DNA from: CAUZIZ01 sp047514575
GTDB taxonomy: Bacteria; Acidobacteriota; UBA6911; RPQK01; JAJDTT01
Direction: 5' to 3'
NCBI GenBank assembly: GCA_047514575.1
Contig: JAKZYH010000263.1
Coordinates: 1 to 23,726, forward strand
DNA length: 23,726 nucleotides
The stretch's first letter is position 1; every line of letters begins with the position of its first letter. This document shows positions 1-7,609 of this stretch, one piece after another. A program made the position numbers and the translations under genes. The notes under the pieces were generated by a model. It ran no database searches. It saw only the letters and a list, made by a program, of their open reading frames with translations, and was not told where the DNA came from.

Positions 1-146
1 CGCAGGCGCCGTCCTGGCAAGGCTTGCGACCGAGGCCGCCGCAGTCGTACTTTGACAGTACGTCGAGGAGGCCGACCGAGCATAACGTAGCCAGGGCGGA
101 TGATTGCGGCGACGTAGTAGACTAGCGATGAGAAATGCGGGTTAGC
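1..146. repeat. Palindromic intergenic repeat, truncated by the window edge
   Basis: The sequence is symmetric about position 54. A perfect hairpin CGTACT-TTGAC-AGTACG sits at 46-62. Thirty-three bases out along each arm comes the same block, GCCAGGxCGG (91-100 on the right, its complement at 10-19 on the left). The right arm carries ACTAGCGAT near 122-129, a motif also present in the terminal repeat of the element at 6190-6351. The left end is outside the window, so the terminal repeats cannot be paired. No gene is evident here. The right edge (about 146) is estimated from where palindrome-like sequence gives way to the argD leader. Confidence 0.55.
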
Positions 147-167
147 CTGGCAACCGAGGAGAGAGAC

Positions 168-1346
168 ATGTCAAACCAAGCTCAAGACGTCATCGACCGC
201 GAAGATCGGTACCAACTCAAGACCTACGCCAAGCTCCCCCTGGTGCTGGAACGGGGGCGTGGGTGCTATGTGTACGACATTGAGGGTAATGAATATCTGG
301 ACTTCTACGGTGGACACGCGGTGATATCGACGGGTCACTGTCATCCGCGAGTGGTCGACGCCATCAAAGAACAGGCAGAACAACTGCTTTTCTACTCAAA
401 CGTCGTCTACAACAAACGCCGCTCCGACGCCGTCGAGAAACTGGTAAAGATGGCTGGATCTCCTTACGAACAGGTATTCTTGGCAAACTCCGGAAGTGAG
501 GCCAACGAAAACGCCATCAAGCTGGCACGCGCCACGACGGCTAGGAAAGAGGTCCTTTCGATCCTGGGATCCTTTCACGGACGCACCTACGGCAGTCTCT
601 CCAGCACCGGTATTCTCAAATACGTCGAGTACCTCAACACCCCCGTGCCAATGCATCGCGCTTTGTCGGCAGAAGCAGTGCCCGCAGCCGTGAGCGAAGA
701 AACAGCGGCCGTCATCGTGGAGCCAATCCAAAGTATGGGCGGCGTGTATGCGATTCCGACGGAGATCTTGAGACAGATTCGTGAATCTTGCGATGCTCAA
801 GGGGCACTGTTGATATTCGATGAGGTCCAGACTGGAGTTGGACGAACTGGAAGCTTCTTGTATTCGGGTCACGGAGAAGTCTACGCCGATATGGTCACAC
901 TGGCCAAGGGGCTCGCATCGGGACTTCCTGCGAGTGCACTTCTGGTTACCGAAGAGCTCACACAGAAGGTCCAGAGCGGCGATCTTGGAGCGACTTTCGG
1001 TGGGGGTCCGGTTGCCTGTGCAGCCATAGAAGCGACGATGGACGTCTTGGCGAGTGAGGGCCTGATTGCCAACGCGGATCGGATCGGTGACTATCTCCGC
1101 CAGCGCATCGAGCGACTATCCTGGGTAGAGGAGGTTCGCGGCAAAGGTCTTCTACTGGGCATCAAAGTCGGGGACGAAGAACCCAGGGGGTCCAAGCCGG
1201 TGCAACAGACTCTGCGCGCAAACCGGATTCTGAGCGGCTCCTCGAACGACCCGGCCGTGCTGCGACTGATGCCACCTTTGTCGGTGAGTCAAGCGCAGGC
1301 GGACACTTTCCTGGACGTACTGGCTACCCATGATCCTGGTCATTAA
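168..1346 (+). CDS. argD: Acetylornithine aminotransferase (class III, PLP-dependent)
   Basis: Probably converts N-acetylglutamate semialdehyde to N-acetylornithine in cytosolic arginine synthesis, using glutamate as amino donor. The 392-residue protein has the class III aminotransferase layout: an NSGSEAN phosphate-binding segment at 107-113, a GSFHGRT segment near 134-140, the PLP-ring aspartate D218 in IFDEVQTG, and the Schiff-base lysine K247 in TLAKG. A longer reading from 135 is possible, but ATG 168 is preferred: it has GAGGAGAG at 156-163 just upstream, and the extra residues come from repeat-like sequence. It overlaps argB by 17 bp, so the two are translationally coupled and argB supports the arginine assignment. 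Other class III enzymes (ornithine, GABA or LysW-linked aminotransferases) are possible, but no lysW is seen. Confidence 0.85.
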   Translation: MSNQAQDVIDREDRYQLKTYAKLPLVLERGRGCYVYDIEGNEYLDFYGGHAVISTGHCHPRVVDAIKEQAEQLLFYSNVVYNKRRSDAVEKLVKMAGSPYEQVFLANSGSEANENAIKLARATTARKEVLSILGSFHGRTYGSLSSTGILKYVEYLNTPVPMHRALSAEAVPAAVSEETAAVIVEPIQSMGGVYAIPTEILRQIRESCDAQGALLIFDEVQTGVGRTGSFLYSGHGEVYADMVTLAKGLASGLPASALLVTEELTQKVQSGDLGATFGGGPVACAAIEATMDVLASEGLIANADRIGDYLRQRIERLSWVEEVRGKGLLLGIKVGDEEPRGSKPVQQTLRANRILSGSSNDPAVLRLMPPLSVSQAQADTFLDVLATHDPGH

Positions 1347-2154
1347 GCTCAGCGGTAAGGTACTCGAAGAAGACCTCTATCGTACCTCTCTCTGCCGTCA
1401 GATCGTCAAGCTGTTCAAGTCCCAACATCAGATCGTCGTAGTCCACGGCGGGGGAAAGCAGCTTACCGATCTGTGCACACGGCTCGGGATTTCGAGCGTC
1501 CTGCACCAGGGACGGCGGGTCACCGATGAAGCGACCCTCGGCGCTGCAAAGATGGCGTTCTCTTCGATCAATCGGGACCTCGTTGCGACGCTGCTCGCTA
1601 GCGGTTCGCAGGCGATCGGCTTCGCCAGCTTCGATGCCGGACTCGTTCAAAGCCGGAGAAGGGCACCTTTACCGATAACCAGCTTGACCGAAGCAGGGGA
1701 GCGGCGAACCGAGCTCATCGATTTCGGTCTGGTAGCTGAGATCGACCGGGTCAATCCGGCAATCTTGTCCAGCCTTTGGGCGGTGCAGCTGATTCCCGTG
1801 GTCAGCTGCCTGGCTTGCTCAGTAGAGGGCCAGATTCTCAACATCAATGCCGATACGCTGGGGGCTCATCTCGCAACGGGACTCAAAGCGCATCGACTGA
1901 TTTCCGTGACCGATGTCGAAGGAATCTACCTCGATCTGCACGAGCCTTCGTCCAGACTCGACGAGCTTACCGCAGACCAGGCCCGTGCTTATCTGGAGGA
2001 GGGAAGATTCACCGAGGGCATGATTCCAAAGATCCAGGCTGCTCTCAGGGCAATCGAGATGGGAGTACCGGAAGTTCAGGTCATCAGTGGGCTGAACACT
2101 GACGGTCTCCTTCGAGGAATCGAAGACAGAGCCGGGACTCGCATCGTCCCGTAA
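1330..2154 (+). CDS. argB: Acetylglutamate kinase
   Basis: Amino-acid kinase fold protein of 274 residues that should phosphorylate N-acetylglutamate, the second step of the arginine pathway. Visible motifs: catalytic K6 in the N-terminal IKLSGK, the VHGGGKQ loop at 38-44, GRRVTD at 61-66 (substrate carboxylate arginine), NINAD at 171-175 with D175, VTDVEGIY at 193-200 and K234 in GMIPK. The usual GLSGKDG-type segment is replaced by GFASFDAG at 97-104, so the protein is a divergent member. The start lies inside the end of argD with no strong ribosome site, as expected for coupled translation. It converges on the aldo/keto reductase gene, with 23 bp between the two stop codons. LysZ-type kinases are the main alternative. 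Confidence 0.85.
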   Translation: MILVIKLSGKVLEEDLYRTSLCRQIVKLFKSQHQIVVVHGGGKQLTDLCTRLGISSVLHQGRRVTDEATLGAAKMAFSSINRDLVATLLASGSQAIGFASFDAGLVQSRRRAPLPITSLTEAGERRTELIDFGLVAEIDRVNPAILSSLWAVQLIPVVSCLACSVEGQILNINADTLGAHLATGLKAHRLISVTDVEGIYLDLHEPSSRLDELTADQARAYLEEGRFTEGMIPKIQAALRAIEMGVPEVQVISGLNTDGLLRGIEDRAGTRIVP

Positions 2155-2177
2155 CACCCGGATCACGAGTTCGGGTA

Positions 2178-3212
2178 CTAGCTCTCGCGATCTTCCAGAA
2201 TCCAACCCGCGTCACCCCAGCTGAGGACTTGATCGCCCCCCACGGGCCTGGGTGGAGGAAAGATCTCATCGATCTTGGAAAAGTGTTCATGTGGAATGCT
2301 TTTCCCAGAGGCTTCGACCGCAGCGTCCAGCTGGGCCCGGCTTCGAAGACCGGTGATCACGGAGCCGATTCCTGGCTGCGACAGCGTCCAGGCCAACACA
2401 TATTCAAGGACGGTCATCCCTGCCTCCTGTGACAAATTCCGGAGCCCTTCCAGCTTTTCCATCAGGATGTCATCACGAGCCGGCAGCCATTCCGGCTTCT
2501 CCTCTCCCCGGGAGCCAGCAGGTGGCGGCTGGCCTCGATGGTACTTTCCGCTGAGAGCACCACCTTCCAGGGGTTGATAGGGCACCAGTCCAACCCCGTA
2601 GTGTCGGGCACAGGGAACATGCTCCAGTTCGATTCCACGGGTCATCAAGCTGTACTTGGGAGAACTGACGCTGAGCGTCGGCCAGCCATTGCGCCGTGCG
2701 ATCTCGCTTGCCTGCGCCATGCGCCAGGCGGGCCAATTGGAGACGCCTACGGCACGCGCTTTGCCCGTCCTTACCCAGCGGTCAAAGACTCGCCACACCT
2801 CATCCATCGAGACGGCCGGGTGCCAGCGATGGGCAAGAACCAGGTCAACCCAATCTGTCCGCAAACGCTTCAGGCTGTCGTCGAGCTCACGTTCCAGATG
2901 ATTCGCCGACAACCCTGCATTGAGGGGCCCGGTGCCGCTCGGGTTTCCCAGCTTGGTACAGATCACGGCGTCTTGTCGGCGCCCCGCGAGGGCCTGCCCC
3001 AGCAGACGCTCACTGACCCCTCCGCTGGAGCCAACCTTTCGGTCATACCCTTCGTAGACGTTGGCTGTATCAAAGAAATTGATACCCCGGTCAAGCGCGT
3101 ACCCGACCAGATCCTTGCTCTGCTCTTCATCCAGAGGCCGCCCGAACGTCATGGTTCCCATGCAGATGGGCGAAACCATCATGCCGGTTGTGCCGAGAAC
3201 GCGATATTTCAG
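2178..3212 (-). CDS. Aldo/keto reductase, apparent CTG start
   Basis: NADPH-dependent oxidoreductase of the aldo/keto reductase superfamily (344 residues from the proposed start); substrate unknown. The TIM-barrel tetrad is visible as D48 (FFDTANVY), Y53, K87 (CTKLG) and H128 (LAHRWHP), numbered from the proposed start. The N-terminal motif KYRVLGTTGMMVSPI is typical of the family and begins one codon after a CTG whose last two bases are shared with the gatA stop (CTGA). GGGAGG lies about 6 nt upstream. No ATG, GTG or TTG allows the full first strand without running about 150 bp back into gatA; the next ATG (residue 11) would remove strand beta-1. Translation is probably coupled to gatA. The biochemical role is not linked to tRNA amidation in any obvious way. 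Confidence 0.8.
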   Translation of the reverse strand: MKYRVLGTTGMMVSPICMGTMTFGRPLDEEQSKDLVGYALDRGINFFDTANVYEGYDRKVGSSGGVSERLLGQALAGRRQDAVICTKLGNPSGTGPLNAGLSANHLERELDDSLKRLRTDWVDLVLAHRWHPAVSMDEVWRVFDRWVRTGKARAVGVSNWPAWRMAQASEIARRNGWPTLSVSSPKYSLMTRGIELEHVPCARHYGVGLVPYQPLEGGALSGKYHRGQPPPAGSRGEEKPEWLPARDDILMEKLEGLRNLSQEAGMTVLEYVLAWTLSQPGIGSVITGLRSRAQLDAAVEASGKSIPHEHFSKIDEIFPPPRPVGGDQVLSWGDAGWILEDRES

Positions 3213-4687
3213 CTTCTTCCTCCCTCGATGGGCAGGGGCGGGGCCACAACCTGAAGCGATTGCTCCAAAGCATGGGCAGCCTGCAGGATGCGGGCTTCCT
3301 GAAAATGGGGTCCCAGGATCTGCAACCCGAGAGGCAGCCCTTCCTGAGTAAATCCGCAACCCATGGCCAGCCCCGGGATACCCACCAGATTAGCCGGGAC
3401 TGTGTAGATATCGGAAAGATACATCTCCAAAGGATCGGCATTCTCACCCAGCTTGAACGGAAGTGAGGGAGCCGTGGGGCCGATCAGTAGATCTACCCTC
3501 TCAAAGGCTTTCAAGTAGTCTTGTTTCAACAGCGTGCGCACCTTGCTGGCTTTGAGATAGTAGGCGTCGTAGTAGCCCGAGCTCAGGACATAGGTACCGA
3601 TCATGATGCGCCGCTTCACTTCCTCGCCAAAACCCTTGCTTCGAGTCGATCGATAGGTGCCTTGGAGACCCTCCTGATCGGCGCTTCGATAACCGTAACG
3701 CATCCCGTCATAGCGAGCGAGGTTGGAGCTGGCTTCGGCTGGTGCAATGATGTAGTAGGCCGCGATCGCAAACTCAGTGTGGGGAAGATGGACCTCCTGC
3801 ACCTGACAGCCTAGCTTTTCGAGCCCTGCAATTGCGGATCGGATGCCGGCATCGAGCTGGGGGTCGAGCCCCGATCCGAACCACTCGACGGGCATACCGA
3901 TCTTCAGTCCCCTGACCTCGTCCTCGATTCCGGAGAGGTAGTCGTCCACGGGACGTGTGGCGGAAGTGGCATCGCAGGGATCGTGTCCAGCGGTAACCTG
4001 GAGAATCCGGGCCGCATCCCGGGCGCTATTGGCCAGAGGCCCGATCTGATCCAAGGATGAGGCGAAAGCGACCAGGCCGTATCTTGAGACTCGCCCATAG
4101 GTAGGCTTGAGACCAACTACTCCACAGAAAGCGGCAGGCTGCCTGATCGATCCACCCGTATCACTGCCCAGAGCACCCGGCGCCTCCAAGGCCGCTACAG
4201 AGGCTGCGGGCCCCCCGCTCGATCCGCCCGGGACCCGCTCTGGATCCCTCGGATTTCGGGTCGGAAAGCGAGCGGAGTTCTCTGTTGTCGAGCCCATGGC
4301 AAACTCATCCAAATTGGCCTTTCCAAGAATCAGGGCTCCTGCCTGCTTGAGTCGCGAGATGACCGTCGCGTCGTAAGGCGAACGATAGTCCTCCAGAATC
4401 CGCGACCCGCAGGTCGTCGGCAGGGACTGGGTGACAATGTTGTCTTTGATGGCCAGTGGAATACCGGTCAGCAGTCCGATCTTCTCTTCGCCGCGGCTGA
4501 GGCGCTGATCCAGCGCCGACGCCGCGCTCTTGACCTCTTCGGCGTCAACGGCGACAAAGGCACGTATATCCTGGTCGACTTCGTCAATTCGATCGAGAAA
4601 GGCCTCGGCCACTTCTCGGACAGAGAGCTCTCTACTCTGGATTCCCTGGTGAAGCCTTTCGATGGACCAGGCACAGATTTCGTTCAT
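3209..4687 (-). CDS. gatA: Glutamyl-tRNA(Gln)/Asp-tRNA(Asn) amidotransferase subunit A
   Basis: Amidase-signature subunit that hydrolyses glutamine to supply ammonia for converting Glu-tRNA(Gln) (or Asp-tRNA(Asn)) to the amidated form. The 492-residue length is normal. The Ser-cisSer-Lys triad is visible: K81 in AIKDN, S156 in the GGSSGG loop (154-159), and nucleophile S180 in DTGGS. The C-terminal VPANLVGIPGLAMGCG segment also matches GatA. ATG 4687 has AAAGG just upstream. gatC lies 21 bp upstream, as in gatCAB operons, but gatB does not follow; the aldo/keto reductase does, overlapping the stop by 4 bp. The holoenzyme therefore needs gatB from elsewhere in the genome. Confidence 0.95.
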   Translation of the reverse strand: MNEICAWSIERLHQGIQSRELSVREVAEAFLDRIDEVDQDIRAFVAVDAEEVKSAASALDQRLSRGEEKIGLLTGIPLAIKDNIVTQSLPTTCGSRILEDYRSPYDATVISRLKQAGALILGKANLDEFAMGSTTENSARFPTRNPRDPERVPGGSSGGPAASVAALEAPGALGSDTGGSIRQPAAFCGVVGLKPTYGRVSRYGLVAFASSLDQIGPLANSARDAARILQVTAGHDPCDATSATRPVDDYLSGIEDEVRGLKIGMPVEWFGSGLDPQLDAGIRSAIAGLEKLGCQVQEVHLPHTEFAIAAYYIIAPAEASSNLARYDGMRYGYRSADQEGLQGTYRSTRSKGFGEEVKRRIMIGTYVLSSGYYDAYYLKASKVRTLLKQDYLKAFERVDLLIGPTAPSLPFKLGENADPLEMYLSDIYTVPANLVGIPGLAMGCGFTQEGLPLGLQILGPHFQEARILQAAHALEQSLQVVAPPLPIEGGRS

Positions 4688-4708
4688 GATCCTTTGTGGT
4701 TGCCCCAG

Positions 4709-5005
4709 CTATTCGATCACCTTTGGCACTCTGAAATAGCCCTTCCCGGACTGCGGCGCTGCCTCGATTGCAACCTGCACATCCAGGGACGGACGCACCT
4801 CGTCCTCCCGGAGACCTGCGTCAGGGTCGCTCTCCTCCAGCGCGTGGTAGGTGGGCTCTACTCCATCCGTTGGGGCCGTTTTCAAATGTTCGAAGTAGTC
4901 GAGGATGCGTTGAAACTGGGAGACGAAAACCTCAAGCTCCTCGGCTGAAAATCGCAAGTGGGCAAGATCGGCAATTTTTTCGACTTCTTCTGTCGTGACT
5001 GACAC
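4709..5005 (-). CDS. gatC: Amidotransferase subunit C
   Basis: Small stabilising subunit that wraps around GatA and GatB in the GatCAB amidotransferase. The 98-residue protein has the family pattern: an N-terminal helix (VEKIADLAHLRFSAEEL), a second helix (FQRILDYFEHLKTAPTDGVEPT) and a C-terminal LREDEVRPS segment. The start is GTG at 5005, preceded by AGGAG eight bases upstream. A longer reading from 5068 is rejected because its first 21 residues are encoded by the terminal inverted repeat of the neighbouring mobile element. It lies 21 bp upstream of gatA and is surely cotranscribed with it. The element between gatC and ribF may separate their transcription or simply be carried in the transcript. 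Confidence 0.9.
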   Translation of the reverse strand: MSVTTEEVEKIADLAHLRFSAEELEVFVSQFQRILDYFEHLKTAPTDGVEPTYHALEESDPDAGLREDEVRPSLDVQVAIEAAPQSGKGYFRVPKVIE

Positions 5006-5023
5006 TGGTTCTTCTCCTACTAA

Positions 5024-5204
5024 GGGGCTGCGCAAAAATAACTTGGCATTTTGGCATCTCATCTTCACACCATCTTCGGCCGCTCCTCAATCGTGAAATC
5101 CTCAACGTAGACCCGGCTACGCCTGCGGTTTCGCTCAATCGTTCGCGGCCAAATCTAGTGCAAATCTGAGCGCCAATTCTACCAAGTTATTCTTGCGCAG
5201 ACCC
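5024..5204. mobile_element. MITE-like element, 181 bp, with 23-bp terminal inverted repeats
   Basis: The left end 5024-5046 and the complement of the right end 5182-5204 match at 21 of 23 positions (core CTGCGCAA-AATAACTTGG). Both ends are flanked by TAA (5021-5023 and 5205-5207), consistent with a 3-bp target duplication of TNA type as made by some IS5-group transposases. A central hairpin CGTAG-ACCCGG-CTACG is at 5106-5121. There is no coding capacity. The left repeat sits directly upstream of the gatC ribosome site. No transposase gene is present in the window. Confidence 0.75.
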
Positions 5205-5226
5205 TAAGGGCCTGCGCAGACCCTAA
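5194..5226. repeat. Tandem copy of the element's right end
   Basis: The 14-mer TGCGCAGACCCTAA occurs at 5194-5207 (right tip of the 181-bp element plus its TAA flank) and again at 5213-5226, where it overlaps the ribF stop codon (TAG, 5225-5223 on the minus strand). This looks like a leftover end from a second insertion, or slippage at the boundary. Confidence 0.7.
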
Positions 5227-6158
5227 AGTAATCGCTGTGCCTTGGCTGCATATTCTCTTACAAGCAGGATGTCGCTTCCAATCTGCCGCTTCAAACTTTC
5301 GACCCCGTCGAATCTCTTCTCGCTTCTGAGCCGAAAGAAGAACTCCAGACCGATTGACTTACCATACAAATCCCCATCCAGATCGAGTAGATGCGACTCC
5401 ACCACGGGCCTCTCCCGCTGCGCCAAATCGACGGTTGGTCGGTATCCGATATTGGTCCCTCCCCAATGAGCAACTCCATCAACTAGAGCCCGGGTGACGT
5501 ACACTCCGGTTGCGGGAATCAATTCGTTCTCCGAATCCAGGTTCGCGGTCGGATAGCCGATGGCAGAGCCTCTACCGGACCCTCGAACCACGGTACCCCT
5601 GATCTGGTAGGGGCGATCGAGGAAGCGCCGGGCCAGCGAGGTTCTTCCTTGCTTCAAGGCGAGTCGGATGGTGGTGCTGCTGACGCGAATCGCTCGCACC
5701 CGAACCGGCTCAATTGGATACACCGAGAAGAGAGACTTGCGCCCCAATGCTTCCAGCGTATGAAAATCTCCTTTTCTACCATGTCCAAAACGGAAGTTGC
5801 GACCCACGTATATCTCACGAATTCCCCGGCAGTGAAGAATTTTCTGGGCAAACTGTTCGGGGCTATGGAGGGAGAGGTCGCGGGTGAAGGGTAGGCGTAC
5901 CATGACATCTATACCCAGCTGAGTCAGCAGCTCGGCCTTCTGGGGAAACGTCTGCAAGAGAGGGGGCGCAGCTACTGGCGAAATGATCTTTTGGGGGTGC
6001 GGAGTGAAGGTCAGCAGGACAGAGGTTCCGTTTTTTTCCTTAGCCCTCTGAACCAATCGACGCAGAATCTCCTGATGCCCGAAGTGCAGGCCGTCGAACA
6101 CGCCGATCGTCATGATGGGATAGCTCAAGCCCTGGGGAAGATCCTCAACAATCTGCAT
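5223..6158 (-). CDS. ribF: Bifunctional riboflavin kinase / FAD synthetase
   Basis: Makes FMN from riboflavin and then FAD from FMN and ATP in the cytosol. The 311-residue length from ATG 6158 matches the family. The N-terminal nucleotidyltransferase half has GVFDGLHFGH at 19-28, TFTPHP, and RVSSTTIR (equivalent of the SSTxxR motif). The C-terminal kinase half has RGSGRGSAIGYPTANL, and GVY followed by NIGYRPT. The frame stays open to 6239, but those 27 extra codons are encoded largely by a palindromic repeat (6190-6351), so they are excluded. No strong ribosome site precedes ATG 6158, so the exact start is less certain than the function. The gene lies between two repeat elements, one touching each end. 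Confidence 0.92.
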   Translation of the reverse strand: MQIVEDLPQGLSYPIMTIGVFDGLHFGHQEILRRLVQRAKEKNGTSVLLTFTPHPQKIISPVAAPPLLQTFPQKAELLTQLGIDVMVRLPFTRDLSLHSPEQFAQKILHCRGIREIYVGRNFRFGHGRKGDFHTLEALGRKSLFSVYPIEPVRVRAIRVSSTTIRLALKQGRTSLARRFLDRPYQIRGTVVRGSGRGSAIGYPTANLDSENELIPATGVYVTRALVDGVAHWGGTNIGYRPTVDLAQRERPVVESHLLDLDGDLYGKSIGLEFFFRLRSEKRFDGVESLKRQIGSDILLVREYAAKAQRLL

Positions 6159-6189
6159 CGATAGTCCAACTGGGAGAACGGGTTGCCTG

Positions 6190-6351
6190 GTGGACTGTAA
6201 CACCTGGATCGCTAGTGCCTGAGCGGCCCTCGAGCCCAATCTCTGCGTTGCGCTTTCTCGCCATAGTCCAAGCTATGCCTGCGTCAGCGCGCCTTAACCT
6301 CGGACCCGAATGGCTCGCTCATCCACTAGCGATTCAGGCGTTACAGTCCAC
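6190..6351. mobile_element. MITE-like palindromic element, 162 bp, with 28-bp terminal inverted repeats
   Basis: The ends 6190-6217 and 6324-6351 are inverted copies with 26 of 28 matches (outer core GTGGACTGTAAC, inner core ATCGCTAGTG). A central hairpin CATAG-TCCAAG-CTATG is at 6262-6277, followed by GCCTGCG, the same layout and partly the same bases as the centre of the 5024-5204 element. No coding capacity and no clear target duplication. The left 59 bp recur at 14746-14805. It fills most of the gap between ribF and the metallo-hydrolase gene, ending 8 bp from the latter's stop. Confidence 0.75.
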
Positions 6352-6358
6352 TAACCTT

Positions 6359-7111
6359 TCAGAGCTCCAGCACCAATCCATCGTATGCCAACTGAACCGA
6401 ATCGGGTAGGTACGCATTCCCTTCTTCGTGGTCGACATCGTGAGTCATGTGGACCAGATAGGTTTCTCTAGCACCTATCCTGGCCGCTGCATCTGCGGCT
6501 TGGGACAAGGTGAAGTGGGTTGGGTGTTCCGCGTACCGAAGTCCATCCAGGACAAGCGAATCCACTCCCCTGAGTTTGTCAAAGCTCTCCTTGGGTATGC
6601 GGCTGACGTCGGTAACATAGGCGAAGGAACCAACCCGAAAACCCAGCACCGGAAGCTGGCCGTGGAAGACTTCGATCGGTTCCAGATCCAAGTCTCCGAT
6701 CCGCAGCGTTCCGTCAATCGGCACCAGATCAATCTCGGAAACCCCCGGGTAGACTTTCTCCTCGAAAAGGTGCCGAAACGTCAGCTTTATCTCCTTCAAG
6801 GTCTGTTCGCTACCATAGGCGGGAATGCGCGCTCCAGACCAGATATTGAAGGGGTAGACATCGTCCAAACCCAGGATGTGGTCGGCGTGTGAGTGTGTAA
6901 ACAAAATGGCGTCCAGTCGCTTCACTCCATGACGAAGCATCTGGCTGCGAAAGTCGACGGAAGTATCGATGACGATGCTTGCCTGGCTTTCCAAAAGGAC
7001 TGAGGTACGTAGGCGATGGTTTCTTGGATCAGAAGACCGACAGACCCGACATGGGCAACCAATGATGGGGACACCTCTCGAGGTACCAGTTCCGAGAAAC
7101 GTCACTTTCAT
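6359..7111 (-). CDS. MBL-fold metallo-hydrolase, PhnP-like
   Basis: Metallo-beta-lactamase-fold hydrolase of 250 residues, closest in style to the PhnP group (cyclic phosphate phosphodiesterases); the true substrate is unknown. The metal-binding motif THSHADH is at 72-78 (H73, H75, D77, H78). Further ligands are likely H149 in FHGQ, the aspartate of YVTDVS, and the histidine of HMTHD. GCPCRVC at 18-24 matches the cysteine-rich structural zinc site of PhnP-like proteins, and TSRGVPIIGC is typical of this group. No phn genes are nearby, so a phosphonate role is not supported. It sits 39 bp downstream of the DUF1844 gene and is probably in the same transcript as mazG. Confidence 0.85.
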   Translation of the reverse strand: MKVTFLGTGTSRGVPIIGCPCRVCRSSDPRNHRLRTSVLLESQASIVIDTSVDFRSQMLRHGVKRLDAILFTHSHADHILGLDDVYPFNIWSGARIPAYGSEQTLKEIKLTFRHLFEEKVYPGVSEIDLVPIDGTLRIGDLDLEPIEVFHGQLPVLGFRVGSFAYVTDVSRIPKESFDKLRGVDSLVLDGLRYAEHPTHFTLSQAADAAARIGARETYLVHMTHDVDHEEGNAYLPDSVQLAYDGLVLEL

Positions 7112-7150
7112 CCAGCTCGACTTCTCTCAGCTTCTCGTGACAAAGTGCCG

Positions 7151-7609
7151 CTATAGTTGGATCGTCTTCGTCTTACTCAGGAAGCTCAATCGCAGCTCGT
7201 GGAGAAGCCCCTCCAAAAGTCGGGTCTCTTCGGCAGACAGATTCCCTTCCGTCTTTTCCTTGAGCAGGGAGAGGATCTCTATCAGCTGCTTGGCACCCGC
7301 AAGATTCTCCTGCTTCTGTCCCACGGCGGGATCTACAATTTCACCCAGATGCACCATCCCCGTTGTTGCGAGCGACAACACGAAGGAGGAAAAATCCATC
7401 GGGGGGGATCCGCCTTGGCTACTACCGGCTGGGTCGGATGCTTTCCCAGGAGGCGAGCTAGGCTCCGCTACTGCCGATTCTTCCGTTACTACGAATTCAG
7501 GCCGGGGCCCATCTCCCTCATTCGGATCCTCCGATTTAAGCTCCCCTTCTTCGGTGAAAAGCCGCCGATCCTTGACTGTGAATTCACCTGGTTCGTTCTC
7601 GTCATTCAT
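7151..7609 (-). CDS. DUF1844 domain protein
   Basis: Protein of 152 residues whose function is not known. The short N-terminal motif FTVKDRRLFTEEGEL (9-23) and the C-terminal domain (MDFSSFVLSLATTGMVHLGE, then ENLAGAKQLIEILSLLKEKTEGNLSAEE) are the signature of DUF1844. Between them lies about 45 residues of acidic, proline/serine/glycine-rich linker, probably disordered. No signal peptide or membrane segment is seen, so it is probably cytosolic. ATG 7609 overlaps the mazG stop by 8 bp and has GGGAGG seven bases upstream, so it is translated from the mazG mRNA. Confidence 0.85.
   Translation of the reverse strand: MNDENEPGEFTVKDRRLFTEEGELKSEDPNEGDGPRPEFVVTEESAVAEPSSPPGKASDPAGSSQGGSPPMDFSSFVLSLATTGMVHLGEIVDPAVGQKQENLAGAKQLIEILSLLKEKTEGNLSAEETRLLEGLLHELRLSFLSKTKTIQL

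Noticed and set aside
2150..2182. ACCCG/CGGGT hairpin between convergent argB and the reductase
   Set aside because: Only 5 bp with an 11-nt loop and no T-run, so not convincing as a bidirectional terminator.
3213..3359. ATG-started N-terminal extension of the aldo/keto reductase
   Set aside because: It would overlap gatA by about 150 bp, and the residues are proline/glycine-rich with no family match; the family N-terminus starts at the CTG.
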